A stretch of 64,000 nucleotides of DNA from positions 310,001-374,000 of the forward strand of contig CAVQJJ010000005.1 of assembly GCA_963712835.1 (NCBI GenBank), in the 5' to 3' direction. The position numbers were made by a program, and so were the translations under genes. The notes under the pieces were generated by a model. It worked only from the letters and a program-made list of their open reading frames with translations. It ran no database searches and was not told the DNA's origin. Each line of letters starts with the position of its first letter. Positions within the stretch are counted from its first letter, which is position 1. Shown here piece after piece: positions 26,872-35,798 of the stretch. The DNA is from DATARH01 sp963712835 (GTDB taxonomy: Bacteria > Pseudomonadota > Alphaproteobacteria > ATCC43930 > CGMCC-115725).

Positions 26872-29800
26872 TCACACAGACGAAAAGTCGCATTTCGACA
26901 GAGGCTGCGTTACCGAGCGCGCCGCGCTTAGATCTGCAAAATCTGGGCTTCCTTCGAAGCCATCGATAATCGGGACAAGAAGGGCGCGAGCTTCCGGCGT
27001 CCGACCCGCTTGGGCCCAGAGGCGTGCAAGACCCGTGGCTGCGCGCAGTTCGAGCAGCCGCGCCTTTTTTTGCTGAGCAATCCTAATGGCCTTTTGAAAT
27101 AGGCCGGTCGCTAAGCCGATACCGTCCGTTGCGATATGGAGCTCAGCTTGCAAACGGTAAAGATCGGCGAGGAGAAAGCGCTCACCGGTCCTGGCAATCT
27201 CTACTTTTCCAAGCTCGAGGGTGCTGAAAGCCTTCGCCAGGTCACCTGAGCGCCATTCGCATTCTGCAAGAAGCACCGCTGTATGCGAGTGCCAAGTCCG
27301 GTAGCCTATGGCGGCGGCGCGCTCGATCCCTTCGCGGACAAGCCGAAGTCCTTCGGTTGGTTCACCAAGCATCGACAGAGCCCAGCCGCGGTAAACCATC
27401 CCATGACTGGAGAAGTCGGGATAACTCGCGTCGGCCAATCCGGCAGTGGTCTCCATCAGCTTTTGTGGATCTCGGAGCAGCGCATGAAGACGTGATGCGC
27501 AGAGTCGTGCAATGGCCTGAGCAAGAGGCTGGGACGCAAGCCCATTCGCGGACGGCACGCCGCACGCTAATGCCTTGGCATCCGCAATCCGGCCGAGAAC
27601 CGTCAAACAAAATTGGAGCTGCAGCTCCGCAGCCACGCGAACGACGCCAGCTGCCCAATAACCTGCCAGGGGAGCACCGGGCAGCGAATCAAATTGGTTG
27701 AGCGTCCGGGCCCGCTGCAAATGCCGCACGGCCTCTTCGAGCAATCCGTCATTTAGGCTACACAGGCCAAGTCCGTACTCGGCATGTGTTTCGGCGGCCG
27801 GGTTTGCGTGGCTAACCGCCCACTGCAGGAGGGCCTCCGCGTGCCGGCGGGCCTGACCGAACCGAGCGCTACTCCACGCGGCGTACCAATGTCCGTAAAT
27901 GACCGGTGGCAGTCGCTGATCGTCCTGCAGCTTTTTGCAGAGCCGCAGAGCGCGCCGCAGAGCCCGCCAGGCGGGGTCCGATGTGCGGCCGCTCATGGTG
28001 ACGCTGATGCGATGCTGGATCAGCTGGCCGGTCAGCTCTCGACGGTGCCGCGTTTCATTGTCGGGCAACGTCCGGAGAAGTTTGAGGCTCTCATCCAATT
28101 GCTTTTGTGCCTCGGCCGTCGCCGACCGTAGCAAGGCCCCTTCGGCCCCGGCGAGCCAATAATCGATCGCTGCGGCCGAGTTTCCGGCTTGCCGGTGATG
28201 CTGAGCTAGCAGTTCCGGCTGGGATCGCACAATGTCGGGGAAATGTTGTTCGAGCGCCTCGGCAATGCGTGCGTGCAAGTCCCGCCGCCGTTGGCGGGAT
28301 AGCGAGGCGTATGCCGCATCCTGGACGAGGGCGTGCCGGAATACATAATTTGCCTGTGGAGGCTCTCCGCGGCAAAACACGAGCTCGGATTGTATTAGCT
28401 GCGCGAGTGCCTCATCGACCTGTAAGCCCGGTTCGATGAGGCGGAGAAGCTCGTAGGGAAAACTCCGGCCGATCGCCGACCCGATTTGGGCAACCTTCTT
28501 ACCCGCAGCTCCCGATCCGTCGATACGAGCCAGCAGCAATCCATGCAATGTGTCGGGTATTTTTCTCGCGTCGGGCATGCTTGTGCTCCGCCCCGGTCGC
28601 CGCAGCTCCTCTTTGGTTAGCTCTTCCAGGAAAAGCGGGATGCCGTCCGCACGTTCGAGGATGTCGTTGCGCCGTGCGTATGGAAGCGCCGCGCTGCCGG
28701 CGAGGTGGTCGACAAGTTCTTCGGCATCAACACTGTCAAGACGCGACAGCATGAATTGGCGGATGTACGGGTGGTCCGCCCATGGAGGCTTGAAGCCCGG
28801 CCGCGCCGTAACGACGATAAGCATCTTCTGCCGGATTGTCCGCTCGACTTCTGAAGCCAAGAGCTCCAGCGTTAGGCCATCGAGCCATTGCGCATCCTCC
28901 CACAGCATCAACAGCGGTCGGCCGAACCCGAAACGTTCGACAAGAAGTTGCAGCAAGGCAATCGTCATCCGCCGTTGCTGCTGTACCCCGAAGTGGAGCA
29001 GCCTTGCCTCGTCCGGGTGCGGTATAGATAACAGCTGTGCCAGGACCGCGAGCGCTTCCTCCGACTCCAGATCGAGCGTCGCAAGCAAAGTCCGGACCTT
29101 CTCCAGCTTTTGAGAAGGGTTGTCACCGGCGACCAATCCGGCCGCTCGCTCGATCTGTCGTGAGATCGGAAACAGTGGAGTTGCCGTATGATGCGGCGAC
29201 GCGAAGCATCGGAGTTGCATGTGCCTTGTCGACCTGAGCGAACTGCCAAACTCAGCCGCGAGTCGCGATTTACCGATTCCGGGCTCGCCTAGCATGACGA
29301 CGACCTGGCCGGCGCCCGCGCAAGCGAGGCGCCAGCGATGTTCGAGCAGCGCCATTTCCTCGCGGCGACCGACGAAACGCGTCTGACCTCCCTCAAGTCG
29401 CGCGGCGAAACGTCCGACCTGCCGCCGATTGTATCGAGGACGCCAAGTTCGAACGGGTTGTTTTACGCCCTCGACGCGCATCGGGAGGAACGCCTGGTAC
29501 ACGAAGGCGCGACCCGCACGACGGCGAGTGATATTATCGACAAGGAGGGTTCCAGGCTCTGCCGCTCCTTCGAGTCGGGCAGCGATGCTCGGCGCCTCCC
29601 CTAGGGCAGTCGGCACCAAGGGCCCGGTGTCTCCGGCGCCAAAGCGGCCGACGACCACCAAGCCGGTGGCGATCCCGGCCCGAACCCTCAGCCGGTTGCC
29701 AAATATTTCCATCCGCACAACCGTGTCAATCAGCTCGGTCCCGGTTCGGATTGCGCGTTCTGGATCGTCCTCGTGTGCCGTCGGGTAGCCAAAATGAGCG

Positions 29801-30738
29801 ACAAGGTTATGACCAGTGAACGAAACGAGCCTGCCACCCCAGCGCTCGACGACATTGCCAGAAAGTTCCGCCAACTGGGCAACCGCCGCCGCGAGATCAT
29901 CTGGATCGAGCTGCCGCGACAATCCCGCCACATCGCTGAAGCCGGCCACCAAAATTGTCAGTTGGCGGCGCTCGGCATCAGCTGCGAGCCCCGACGCTGG
30001 AGTGACGACCGGGACGGCCGCTACGGTCGCGGTCATCTTCCGAGGTCGCACGGTCATTCGGTATCCCGAACCGGGTACCGTCACGATTAGCCGCGGCTTC
30101 CGCGGATCGACTTCAATTTTGCGACGTAGCCGGGAGAGCAGCATGTCGATGCTGCGATCGTATGCTTCGCTTTGCTCGCCGAACACGGCGCGGCGTAGCT
30201 GGTCGCGTGACAACACACGCAGAGGACTTGCGACAAAGGCCATCAAAGCGCCGAATTCAGCGCGCGACAACGCTATCTCATTGCCTTCGGGATGGCGAAG
30301 CAGCTGGCCGTCACGATCGAACTCGACGCCGCCCAACTCCAGGAGATCGGGTTCCGGCACGATTGGCGTCGGCACATTCCCGTTCGCCTTAACCTTGGCC
30401 AGCCACTCCAAAAGCGCTTGCTCGTCGAGCGGATCGTAGGTCGCGACATAGGCATGGGGCGCCAGCCGCGCCAATTCTCCGGGATTGTCCTGCTGGCGAA
30501 ATAGGAGCGCTAGGTGAGGCGGTGCGCCGCTCAAGTGCTCCAGCAATGTGCGGCCATCCATACCGAATTGGCCCGGAGCAATGATGGCCAAATCGACCTT
30601 GTGCGCTTTGAGGATTTCGAGCGCGCGGCGTGGGGTGTCCGCCAGCTCTGCATCGTAAGAGATCCGGCGGACAAGCTGAGCCACGACGGCACGCAATCCT
30701 GCTTCCGGCGCGGCGATCAAGGCGAGGGGTCGCTTCAT
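26872..30738 (-). CDS. Large transcriptional regulator: pseudo-receiver, winged helix, pseudo-cyclase, AAA and TPR domains
   Basis: 1288 residues from the ATG at 30738; the 155 codons before it are shadow of the lrgB remnant. Order: receiver-like domain (1-115), in which the phospho-Asp position reads IIAPGQFGMDG, so Asp is missing; OmpR/PhoB winged helix (about 135-235, FGALMAFVASPLRVLS, KPRLIVTVPGSGYRM); class III cyclase-like domain (about 255-430), where the metal Asp positions are VAGFSD and FTGHNLVAHFGYP, both altered; AAA/STAND ATPase (Walker A GEPGIGKSRLA, Walker B LLMLWEDAQWLD); then a long TPR-like region to the end. It is probably a ligand-sensing one-component regulator without phosphotransfer or cyclase activity. 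The GTTAC arrays at 25.2 and 32.8 kb are candidate binding sites. It ends 25 bp from the convergent C45 gene. Confidence 0.85.
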   Translation of the reverse strand: MKRPLALIAAPEAGLRAVVAQLVRRISYDAELADTPRRALEILKAHKVDLAIIAPGQFGMDGRTLLEHLSGAPPHLALLFRQQDNPGELARLAPHAYVATYDPLDEQALLEWLAKVKANGNVPTPIVPEPDLLELGGVEFDRDGQLLRHPEGNEIALSRAEFGALMAFVASPLRVLSRDQLRRAVFGEQSEAYDRSIDMLLSRLRRKIEVDPRKPRLIVTVPGSGYRMTVRPRKMTATVAAVPVVTPASGLAADAERRQLTILVAGFSDVAGLSRQLDPDDLAAAVAQLAELSGNVVERWGGRLVSFTGHNLVAHFGYPTAHEDDPERAIRTGTELIDTVVRMEIFGNRLRVRAGIATGLVVVGRFGAGDTGPLVPTALGEAPSIAARLEGAAEPGTLLVDNITRRRAGRAFVYQAFLPMRVEGVKQPVRTWRPRYNRRQVGRFAARLEGGQTRFVGRREEMALLEHRWRLACAGAGQVVVMLGEPGIGKSRLAAEFGSSLRSTRHMQLRCFASPHHTATPLFPISRQIERAAGLVAGDNPSQKLEKVRTLLATLDLESEEALAVLAQLLSIPHPDEARLLHFGVQQQRRMTIALLQLLVERFGFGRPLLMLWEDAQWLDGLTLELLASEVERTIRQKMLIVVTARPGFKPPWADHPYIRQFMLSRLDSVDAEELVDHLAGSAALPYARRNDILERADGIPLFLEELTKEELRRPGRSTSMPDARKIPDTLHGLLLARIDGSGAAGKKVAQIGSAIGRSFPYELLRLIEPGLQVDEALAQLIQSELVFCRGEPPQANYVFRHALVQDAAYASLSRQRRRDLHARIAEALEQHFPDIVRSQPELLAQHHRQAGNSAAAIDYWLAGAEGALLRSATAEAQKQLDESLKLLRTLPDNETRHRRELTGQLIQHRISVTMSGRTSDPAWRALRRALRLCKKLQDDQRLPPVIYGHWYAAWSSARFGQARRHAEALLQWAVSHANPAAETHAEYGLGLCSLNDGLLEEAVRHLQRARTLNQFDSLPGAPLAGYWAAGVVRVAAELQLQFCLTVLGRIADAKALACGVPSANGLASQPLAQAIARLCASRLHALLRDPQKLMETTAGLADASYPDFSSHGMVYRGWALSMLGEPTEGLRLVREGIERAAAIGYRTWHSHTAVLLAECEWRSGDLAKAFSTLELGKVEIARTGERFLLADLYRLQAELHIATDGIGLATGLFQKAIRIAQQKKARLLELRAATGLARLWAQAGRTPEARALLVPIIDGFEGSPDFADLSAARSVTQPLSKCDFSSV

Positions 30739-30833
30739 CTGTCCGATAATGTCCTTCACTCTATCGAGGTTAGCTTGCCCAAAGGATCGAGCCGAGCGAA
30801 GGCCACGCGTAACAACTCCGCGCCAATCACCAT

Positions 30834-31331
30834 TTAACCTAGGAATGTCGGATATAGAAAGCGCATGACAAGCGGCAGGGCCACAGCGGTGAAGAGGCCG
30901 TTGAGCCCGATCGCAAGACCGGCGAACGCGCCGGCTGTTTCGTTGACGGTAAGCAATTGCGCCGTTCCGATGCCATGCGCTGCGATACCGGTCGCTAGAC
31001 CGCGCGCTTCCCAATCGCGTATCCCAATCCAGTCGTAAAGGCGGCCGGAGAGCATCGCCCCAATGATCCCGCTGGCGATGACGAGAACCGCGGTAAGCGC
31101 CGGATACCCGTTGATCTGTTCGCTGATGCCGATCGCAATCGGTGTCGTGACGGACTTTGGGGCGAGCGACAACAGCAGGTCTCGAGGCGCGCCCAGTAGC
31201 CAAGCGATCAGGATGTCACTGCCGGACGCCACCGTGCCTCCGACGCAAACCGCCGCGATAATGGCCTGAGCAGCACGGCGCAGGTGACCGAGATTGGCGA
31301 AGATCGGCAGGGCCAGAGCAACAGGACCATG
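30834..31331 (-). pseudogene. LrgB/CidB remnant lacking its N-terminal third
   Basis: About 165 residues match the LrgB family: GPVALALPIFANLGHLRRAA, LAPKSVTTPIAIGISEQING, ATGIAAHGIGTAQLL and FTAVALPLVM, with membrane helices to the end. LrgB proteins are about 230 residues and begin with further helices that are absent here. Upstream of GPVALALP the frame degenerates, and the neighbouring frame shows a LrgA motif, so the two genes appear to be fused by a deletion. LrgB with LrgA acts in holin-like export and murein turnover; this copy should not work. It lies 95 bp before the large regulator on the same strand. Confidence 0.6.
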
Positions 31332-31388
31332 CCGACGATTGGCCCAGAGAGCGGCAAACCCGTTAGCAGGTGGACAAGTTCTTTGAAC
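31310..31388 (-). pseudogene. LrgA/CidA scrap fused to the lrgB remnant
   Basis: In the frame next to LrgB, KELVHLLTGLPLSGPIVGM reads as the LrgA signature (helix, then LTGLPLPGPV-GM). The sequence then runs into GPVALALPIF of LrgB in the other frame, with the join inside GGCATGGTCCTGTTGCTC. Neither the LrgA start nor its last helices remain. I infer a deletion between adjacent lrgA and lrgB genes. Confidence 0.45.
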
Positions 31389-31401
31389 CTCCGAGGTCTT
31401 C

Positions 31402-31653
31402 GTGCAACCGGACGTCGTCGAAAGTTTCGCCTCGCCGACTGTTTTCCGGGCTGAACCCTTGACGCCTTTCTGCGGCCGTCGATCAGCTGTACCAGACGGA
31501 CGACGTTCATTGGTAGCATGGCCGCATGCAGGATCACGATCGGCCACAGCCGGTCGCCATATCCGTAGGCAAGTCGCAACGGCACCATGTCGCGCGCGCA
31601 AAAAGCCGCAAGACCAAGATAGATGCCGTCCAGCCGAGAAACTCGTTGAGCAT
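31402..31653 (-). pseudogene. Frameshifted small inner-membrane protein remnant
   Basis: From an ATG at 31653 the reading MLNEFLGWTASILVL continues, after a frame change, as LAAFCARDMVPLRLAYGYGD and then WPIVILHAAMLPMNVVRLVQ. Together these resemble a short membrane protein of the YgjV-like or cyclic-nucleotide-associated type (RLRxxA...LHAxLLPxNxxRL). At least one shift and several missing residues separate the parts. I infer a dead gene between TauE and the lrg remnants. Confidence 0.45.
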
Positions 31654-31743
31654 CACGGCTGCGGCCTGCCAGCAGTCTGTGGCGGCTCTGCTCGAACGCC
31701 TGCGAGTTGTTGGCGCGCATCGAGGCTCAGCAGCGGCGCCATC

Positions 31744-32556
31744 TCACCCGCCGGCGAAGCTGGAGTACAACATGGTCGAGCCCGTGGCGAAGAGCGAAAG
31801 CGCCATGATGCGACTTAGGTGATTGGCGGGCAGTTGCTGCGCCGCTCGTACTCCAAGCCAGGCTCCTGCCGCCTGCGACGGTGTAATGCACGCTAAGATG
31901 GCAATGTTGATGCCGCCCAGGTAGGTCGGTCCTTGGGGACCGGGCCCTAGGGCTGCGACCACAGTCGCCGGTAGGCTGACGACGATGCCCGCCGCCGCAG
32001 CGCGGCCAATGCTTTTGTGCATCGGCATGCCCGACACCGTCATCACGATGTTGGTCAGAATGCCGCCCCCAACGCCCGCTAGGCCCGAAAAAAAACCGAT
32101 GCCGGTAGCCGCCGCGCTACGAAAGGCGCCGTCCGGCGGCGCGGCAAAGACGGGGCGGAAATATTCTGGTAGCCCGAACCGGACGGCGAACGTAAGACTC
32201 AGCAGGGCGAACACCCCTGTGAGCAATCCCCCGCTCAGATGTGGCGCGGTGAGCTGCGCGGCGATAACGCCAACCGCGATGCCCGGCCCCCATTCGCGCA
32301 GGAACCGAAGGTCAGTGTTCCCCGCACGCCAATGTCCGAGAAACGAAACAATGGCCGTCGGCAGAATTGCTGCCAGCGACGTAGCGATGGCGACATGTGC
32401 CGCTTGATCTGCCGAAACGCCTGTTAGCGTCAATCCGTAAAAGACGACGGGAACAACAACGACCCCGCCGCCAATACCGATCAGGCCAGCCAATAGCCCG
32501 GCAAGGGCACCGGATGCCAGCCCGAGCGTAATCAGCCAAACAGCCGGCACGGCCAC
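31744..32556 (-). CDS. TauE/SafE-family permease
   Basis: 270 residues with eight hydrophobic helices; start is a GTG at 32556. The two repeated family motifs are present: ALAGLLAGLIGIGGGVVVVP near the N-terminus and GFFSGLAGVGGGILTNIVM in the middle. This family exports or imports small anions such as sulfite, sulfoacetate or related organic sulfur/carbon acids across the inner membrane; the substrate is not readable. It lies downstream of the second GTTAC-array promoter (32734-32786) and may head an operon that once included the membrane-protein and lrg genes and the large regulator, all on the same strand. Confidence 0.82.
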   Translation of the reverse strand: MAVPAVWLITLGLASGALAGLLAGLIGIGGGVVVVPVVFYGLTLTGVSADQAAHVAIATSLAAILPTAIVSFLGHWRAGNTDLRFLREWGPGIAVGVIAAQLTAPHLSGGLLTGVFALLSLTFAVRFGLPEYFRPVFAAPPDGAFRSAAATGIGFFSGLAGVGGGILTNIVMTVSGMPMHKSIGRAAAAGIVVSLPATVVAALGPGPQGPTYLGGINIAILACITPSQAAGAWLGVRAAQQLPANHLSRIMALSLFATGSTMLYSSFAGG

Positions 32557-32733
32557 GCCCGTTCCGGATTTCGATTTGATGCCGAGACGCTAAACCGTAT
32601 CGGAAGAGCAAAAGGTGAAGCCGATGTTAAAACCGCCAGCGACCGCATGGCGGTCTGCGGGATGACAAGTTTCATTGCAGCAGCCTCTCGCCAAGAGATT
32701 TGGGAGCGACACGCACACCCGAGTTGCCATCAC

Positions 32734-32786
32734 GCTATAGTCTGGGGCTATCAATCGCGTCACAACGATGTAACAGGGGCGTAACG
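32734..32786 (-). promoter_or_regulatory. Leftward promoter with four tandem 11-bp GTTAC-type repeats (copy 2)
   Basis: On the minus strand from 32785: GTTAC, GTTAC, GTGAC and GATAG at 11-bp steps, then a -10-like TATAGC (32734-32739), 178 bp before the TauE/SafE start. Alignment with 25155-25207 shows about 26 identical bases of 37 in the array plus the shared TATAG box. See the separate finding. Confidence 0.6.
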
Positions 32787-33826
32787 TCTCTTGATATTGC
32801 AACGACCGCACCCGTCTCCCGTCACGCTGGCGGTATCCTCGCGCTCGCGATAGGCGGATCTTTGGCAACGGCTGCTTCGGGGCACGAGCGGCAGCGCTCT
32901 CCGTTCGGATTGAGTGGCTACTTTCACCACGGTCTCAGACCTTCCTTGGGGTCTGTAGGCAGGACGCCCATGCGCCGATTCCGGCCATTCGCGGGATCGC
33001 GATCGGGCCGGTCACCGAGACCGGCAAACTCTTCCACCGCGCTCAAGGAGCGGGCGGCCGCACGGATCGGCTAGATCGTCGCGTGCTGGCTGCACCCTCG
33101 GCTAATCGCCAGCCACGCCCGCGGCGGCGCGCTGCGCCCCCTGCCGTCGGGCCGGCTTTCTCGTAGCGCGACGCTCGACGCGGACAGGTGGCGCCGCCGG
33201 GAAACTGTACACCAAATGACGGCTCAGCACTCGACGGAGGCGGCCCGGCGGCCATCCGCCAATGGCGGAAATGGGCATTGAGGGGATGTTGGCGATGAAG
33301 ACGCAATTCGCAACGGTCGCCCCGTTCGCCCAAAGGACATAGCGGACGTTGCCGTCTGGCGCGGGCTGCTCTCGAAGTGACATGCCGGACACTTGAAGCG
33401 AAGGGCCACTCTCCACCCAGCACGGTAGCCTGTCGGCTAAGGGGTATGAACCAGGCCACCGTCGCTCGTTGGGGCGATCGGCAGCTCGGCCCCGGAAGCG
33501 GTCATCATTCTGTCTTGATCTAACCGCGGTTTCCGCCTCGTCAGGAATTGCGGAAGCCCGTGGAGACTGGAGGCTTGCCGCAATGACGTTGTGGTGTCAG
33601 CTATGCGTTTGGCGTATGGTGTCCCCTATAAAACGATTGGGCTGGCCGCCCGCGCGGAACCAAGCCCGAAGTACGAACAGGGAGGCTTCCATGTCCGAAC
33701 CGCCATTGGCGTTTCACGGAGGACCACTGCCTCTTCCGACGTTTGCCCTACAAGGCGCTACGGTTTGCGCGTAGCTCCTCGAGAAGTTCCATACCGCTCA
33801 GCAGAACTAACCTCTGGAGGGGTGTC
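32787..33826. other. 1-kb interval without a recognisable gene
   Basis: Open frames exist on both strands (for example 33102-33416 minus, with VRYVLWANGATVANCVFIANI), but none could be assigned. A 27-codon frame at 33691-33774 has a good GGGAGG site, and could be a leader peptide before the MFS gene. The interval separates the TauE block from the MFS gene. Confidence 0.35.
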
Positions 33827-35218
33827 ATGCTGGACCTTCTTGAACAGCAGAAATCGCTGACCATCAACCAATGGAAAATCTTCACCGCTTGTCTGTTTTC
33901 TATCGTCATAGATTTCTTTGATTTCGCCCTGATCGGTTTTGTTCTGGCGTTCTTTGTTAAAGACTGGCACCTGACATTCGGCCAATCGGGCGCGATCCTG
34001 TTCGCCTCGGGGATAGCGGCGATACCGGGTGCGATTTTCTTCGGCTGGCTCGGCGACAGGATTGGCCGCCGTAAGGTCTTTATGATGATGATCCTGACCC
34101 TCTCGCTCGGCACCGGCGTGATGGCGCTGGCGCCGGAGAACGGATGGATTTTCATTGCGTCGATGCGGTTTATCGTCGGTCTCGGAGTGGGCGGTTTGGG
34201 CGCCGTCGATCTGCCGCTGCTGCAGGAATTTGTGCCGGCCTCGAAACGCGGCTGGGTCAGCGGCTTGTCGATCGGCTTGCTGCCTTTGGGGCCGCTGCTG
34301 GCCGCGTTGTTTGCTGCGTCGCTCGGCGGGATCGTCGGCTGGCGCGGCCTGTTCGCCATCGGACTGGTGCCGGCGGCGTTTGCCTTCGTAATCCGCCTCT
34401 GGGTCCCGGAATCGCCACGCTGGCTGTACGGAAGGGGACGGTTCGAGGAGGCCCGCCGCTCGCTCGCCTGGGCGCTGAAAGTAGACCCCGGCGCGATCCA
34501 ACTGCCGGCATCGCTGCCCGAGCAGCGGCGCATGTCGTGGCTGGAATTGTTCAAATACCCGCGCAGCATCGCCGCGGGGATCATGACCGGGCTGAGTTCC
34601 ACAGGCGCGGTCGGCGTGGCGCTGTGGGGGGCTACCTTGCTGGTGCTGGTGCTGAAGGTGGCGCCCGCCGAGGCCGCATACTTGTCAATATGGATCGCAC
34701 TGGTTGGGATCCCTGGGCGAGCCCTCGGCGCCTGGCTGTCTGATGCGATGGGCCGCCGCATGGCTGGGGTCCTGCTCTCTATCGGGGCGGGTCTCGCGAC
34801 GGTGCTCGCCGGATATCTGCACGATGTTCTTATCGGTACCACGTCCGTGTTCCTGCTCATGTTGATGGTGGCGAGCTTTTTCTCGAACGCCAGCTTCTCG
34901 GTGGTCTTTCCGTACATGGCCGAGCTGTGGCCGGCGAATTTGCGCGCCAGCGGCTTTGGCCTCGTTTACGGCTGCTCGAACGTCGCAAAATTCATCGGCC
35001 CGGCCGGGCTGGCGATCATCGCCGGCGCCTCGAACTTCGTCGCGCCGAAGGCGACGCTCGACGCGATGGTGCCGGCCTTCGTCTACTTTGCAGCCTGGTA
35101 CGGTCTTGCCATAGTCGCCTTCTTGTTCGTCGGGATTGAGACACGCGGGCGCACGATCGATGAACTTGACGCAGCACTCGCCAGGCCAGTTCCTATAAAA
35201 GCGACGGCGACCCGATAG
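33827..35218 (+). CDS. Major facilitator superfamily transporter (AAHS/sugar-porter type)
   Basis: 463 residues from the ATG at 33827, chosen for the GGAGGGG site five bases before it rather than an upstream frame opening. Twelve membrane helices are evident. Motif A after helix 2 is GDRIGRRKVFMMM; the second half has a matching SDAMGRRMAGVL. The segment WVPESPRWLYGRGRFEEARR between helices 6 and 7 is the PESPRWL signature of the aromatic acid:H+ and sugar porter groups. It is a secondary transporter of the inner membrane, substrate unknown. No partner gene is near; the left end of the genomic island begins 350 bp downstream. Confidence 0.85.
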   Translation: MLDLLEQQKSLTINQWKIFTACLFSIVIDFFDFALIGFVLAFFVKDWHLTFGQSGAILFASGIAAIPGAIFFGWLGDRIGRRKVFMMMILTLSLGTGVMALAPENGWIFIASMRFIVGLGVGGLGAVDLPLLQEFVPASKRGWVSGLSIGLLPLGPLLAALFAASLGGIVGWRGLFAIGLVPAAFAFVIRLWVPESPRWLYGRGRFEEARRSLAWALKVDPGAIQLPASLPEQRRMSWLELFKYPRSIAAGIMTGLSSTGAVGVALWGATLLVLVLKVAPAEAAYLSIWIALVGIPGRALGAWLSDAMGRRMAGVLLSIGAGLATVLAGYLHDVLIGTTSVFLLMLMVASFFSNASFSVVFPYMAELWPANLRASGFGLVYGCSNVAKFIGPAGLAIIAGASNFVAPKATLDAMVPAFVYFAAWYGLAIVAFLFVGIETRGRTIDELDAALARPVPIKATATR

Positions 35219-35489
35219 AGTCGCCCTCGCCGCATCCGGTTCGGCACCGGAACGGCCACTGCGTGCCAACTTAAGATCGACCGAGCGGGGCTTCGTCGAT
35301 TGGTTGCGGCACCCGTGGCCTCAGCGCACGGACTACGCCAGCCATTCGAGCGATATCGGGCTGCGCGAGAGCGCATAAACGCTAGCCATCGAGCCCCGTG
35401 AACGAGAATCTGGTGAATGGTCCGCTGTCGCGCGTCGATCGCCGTCCAAACTTGGTGGCTGAGCATGCGGCGATACGGGCCGCTGATAC

Positions 35490-35575
35490 ATAATACCGAA
35501 AAGCTGCGGAATTATGGAGCGGACGCCGCCAAAGCCGTTTTGGTGGCGTCCGCTCCATAATACCGAAAAGCTGGC
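35490..35575. repeat. 20-bp inverted repeat flanked by direct repeats at the island boundary
   Basis: TTATGGAGCGGACGCCGCCA (35512-35531) and its complement (35541-35560, one mismatch) surround a 9-base loop. On both sides lies ATAATACCGAAAAGCTG (35490-35506 and 35558-35574), and the right copy runs straight into the tRNA-derived repeat. It may be a miniature element or strong terminator placed by duplication of the sequence that follows the tRNA gene. Confidence 0.6.
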
Positions 35576-35621
35576 GGACCCGATACAATTCGAACGTACG
35601 ACCTCTGCCTTCGGAGGGCAG
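35571..35621 (-). repeat. Left attachment site: 3' part of tRNA-Arg
   Basis: This segment repeats the last 50 bases of the tRNA-Arg(CCG) gene at 63898-63975 in the same orientation, including the acceptor 3' side, T-arm and anticodon arm. 33 bp (35589-35621 and 63916-63948) are identical, and a further 16 bp (35571-35586) match beyond a 2-3 base difference in the T-arm. The P4-type integrase starts 178 bp to the right. This is the expected left end of an element inserted in the tRNA gene. Confidence 0.8.
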
Positions 35622-35798
35622 TTCCGATAATTTGCGTGCGGTTGCGACGGTTGGCGTCGAGCTCAGATTATGCCCCGAAATCGAGACATTTAATTTGCTC
35701 ACATTTTTCTGTGATTGCTATAATTTGCGTCGGCGTGGTTGCTATGCGGTTGCTGGCAACCAGATTAGCAACCAAGCCAAACCTTGGGCGAGGTCGGC

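Noticed and set aside
28091..28439. Plus-strand frames across the large regulator (28.1-29.6 kb)
   Set aside because: They lack start sites and family motifs and mirror codon structure of the minus-strand gene.
30739..31203. Open frame upstream of and continuous with the large regulator (1443 codons in total)
   Set aside because: The first 155 codons are Arg/His-rich and are the out-of-frame shadow of the lrgB remnant; the receiver-like domain begins at the ATG at 30738.
33102..33416. Minus-strand frame with VRYVLWANGATVANCVFIANI
   Set aside because: Part looks protein-like, but neighbouring frames are equally open and no start site or family could be found, so it is mentioned only in the gap entry.
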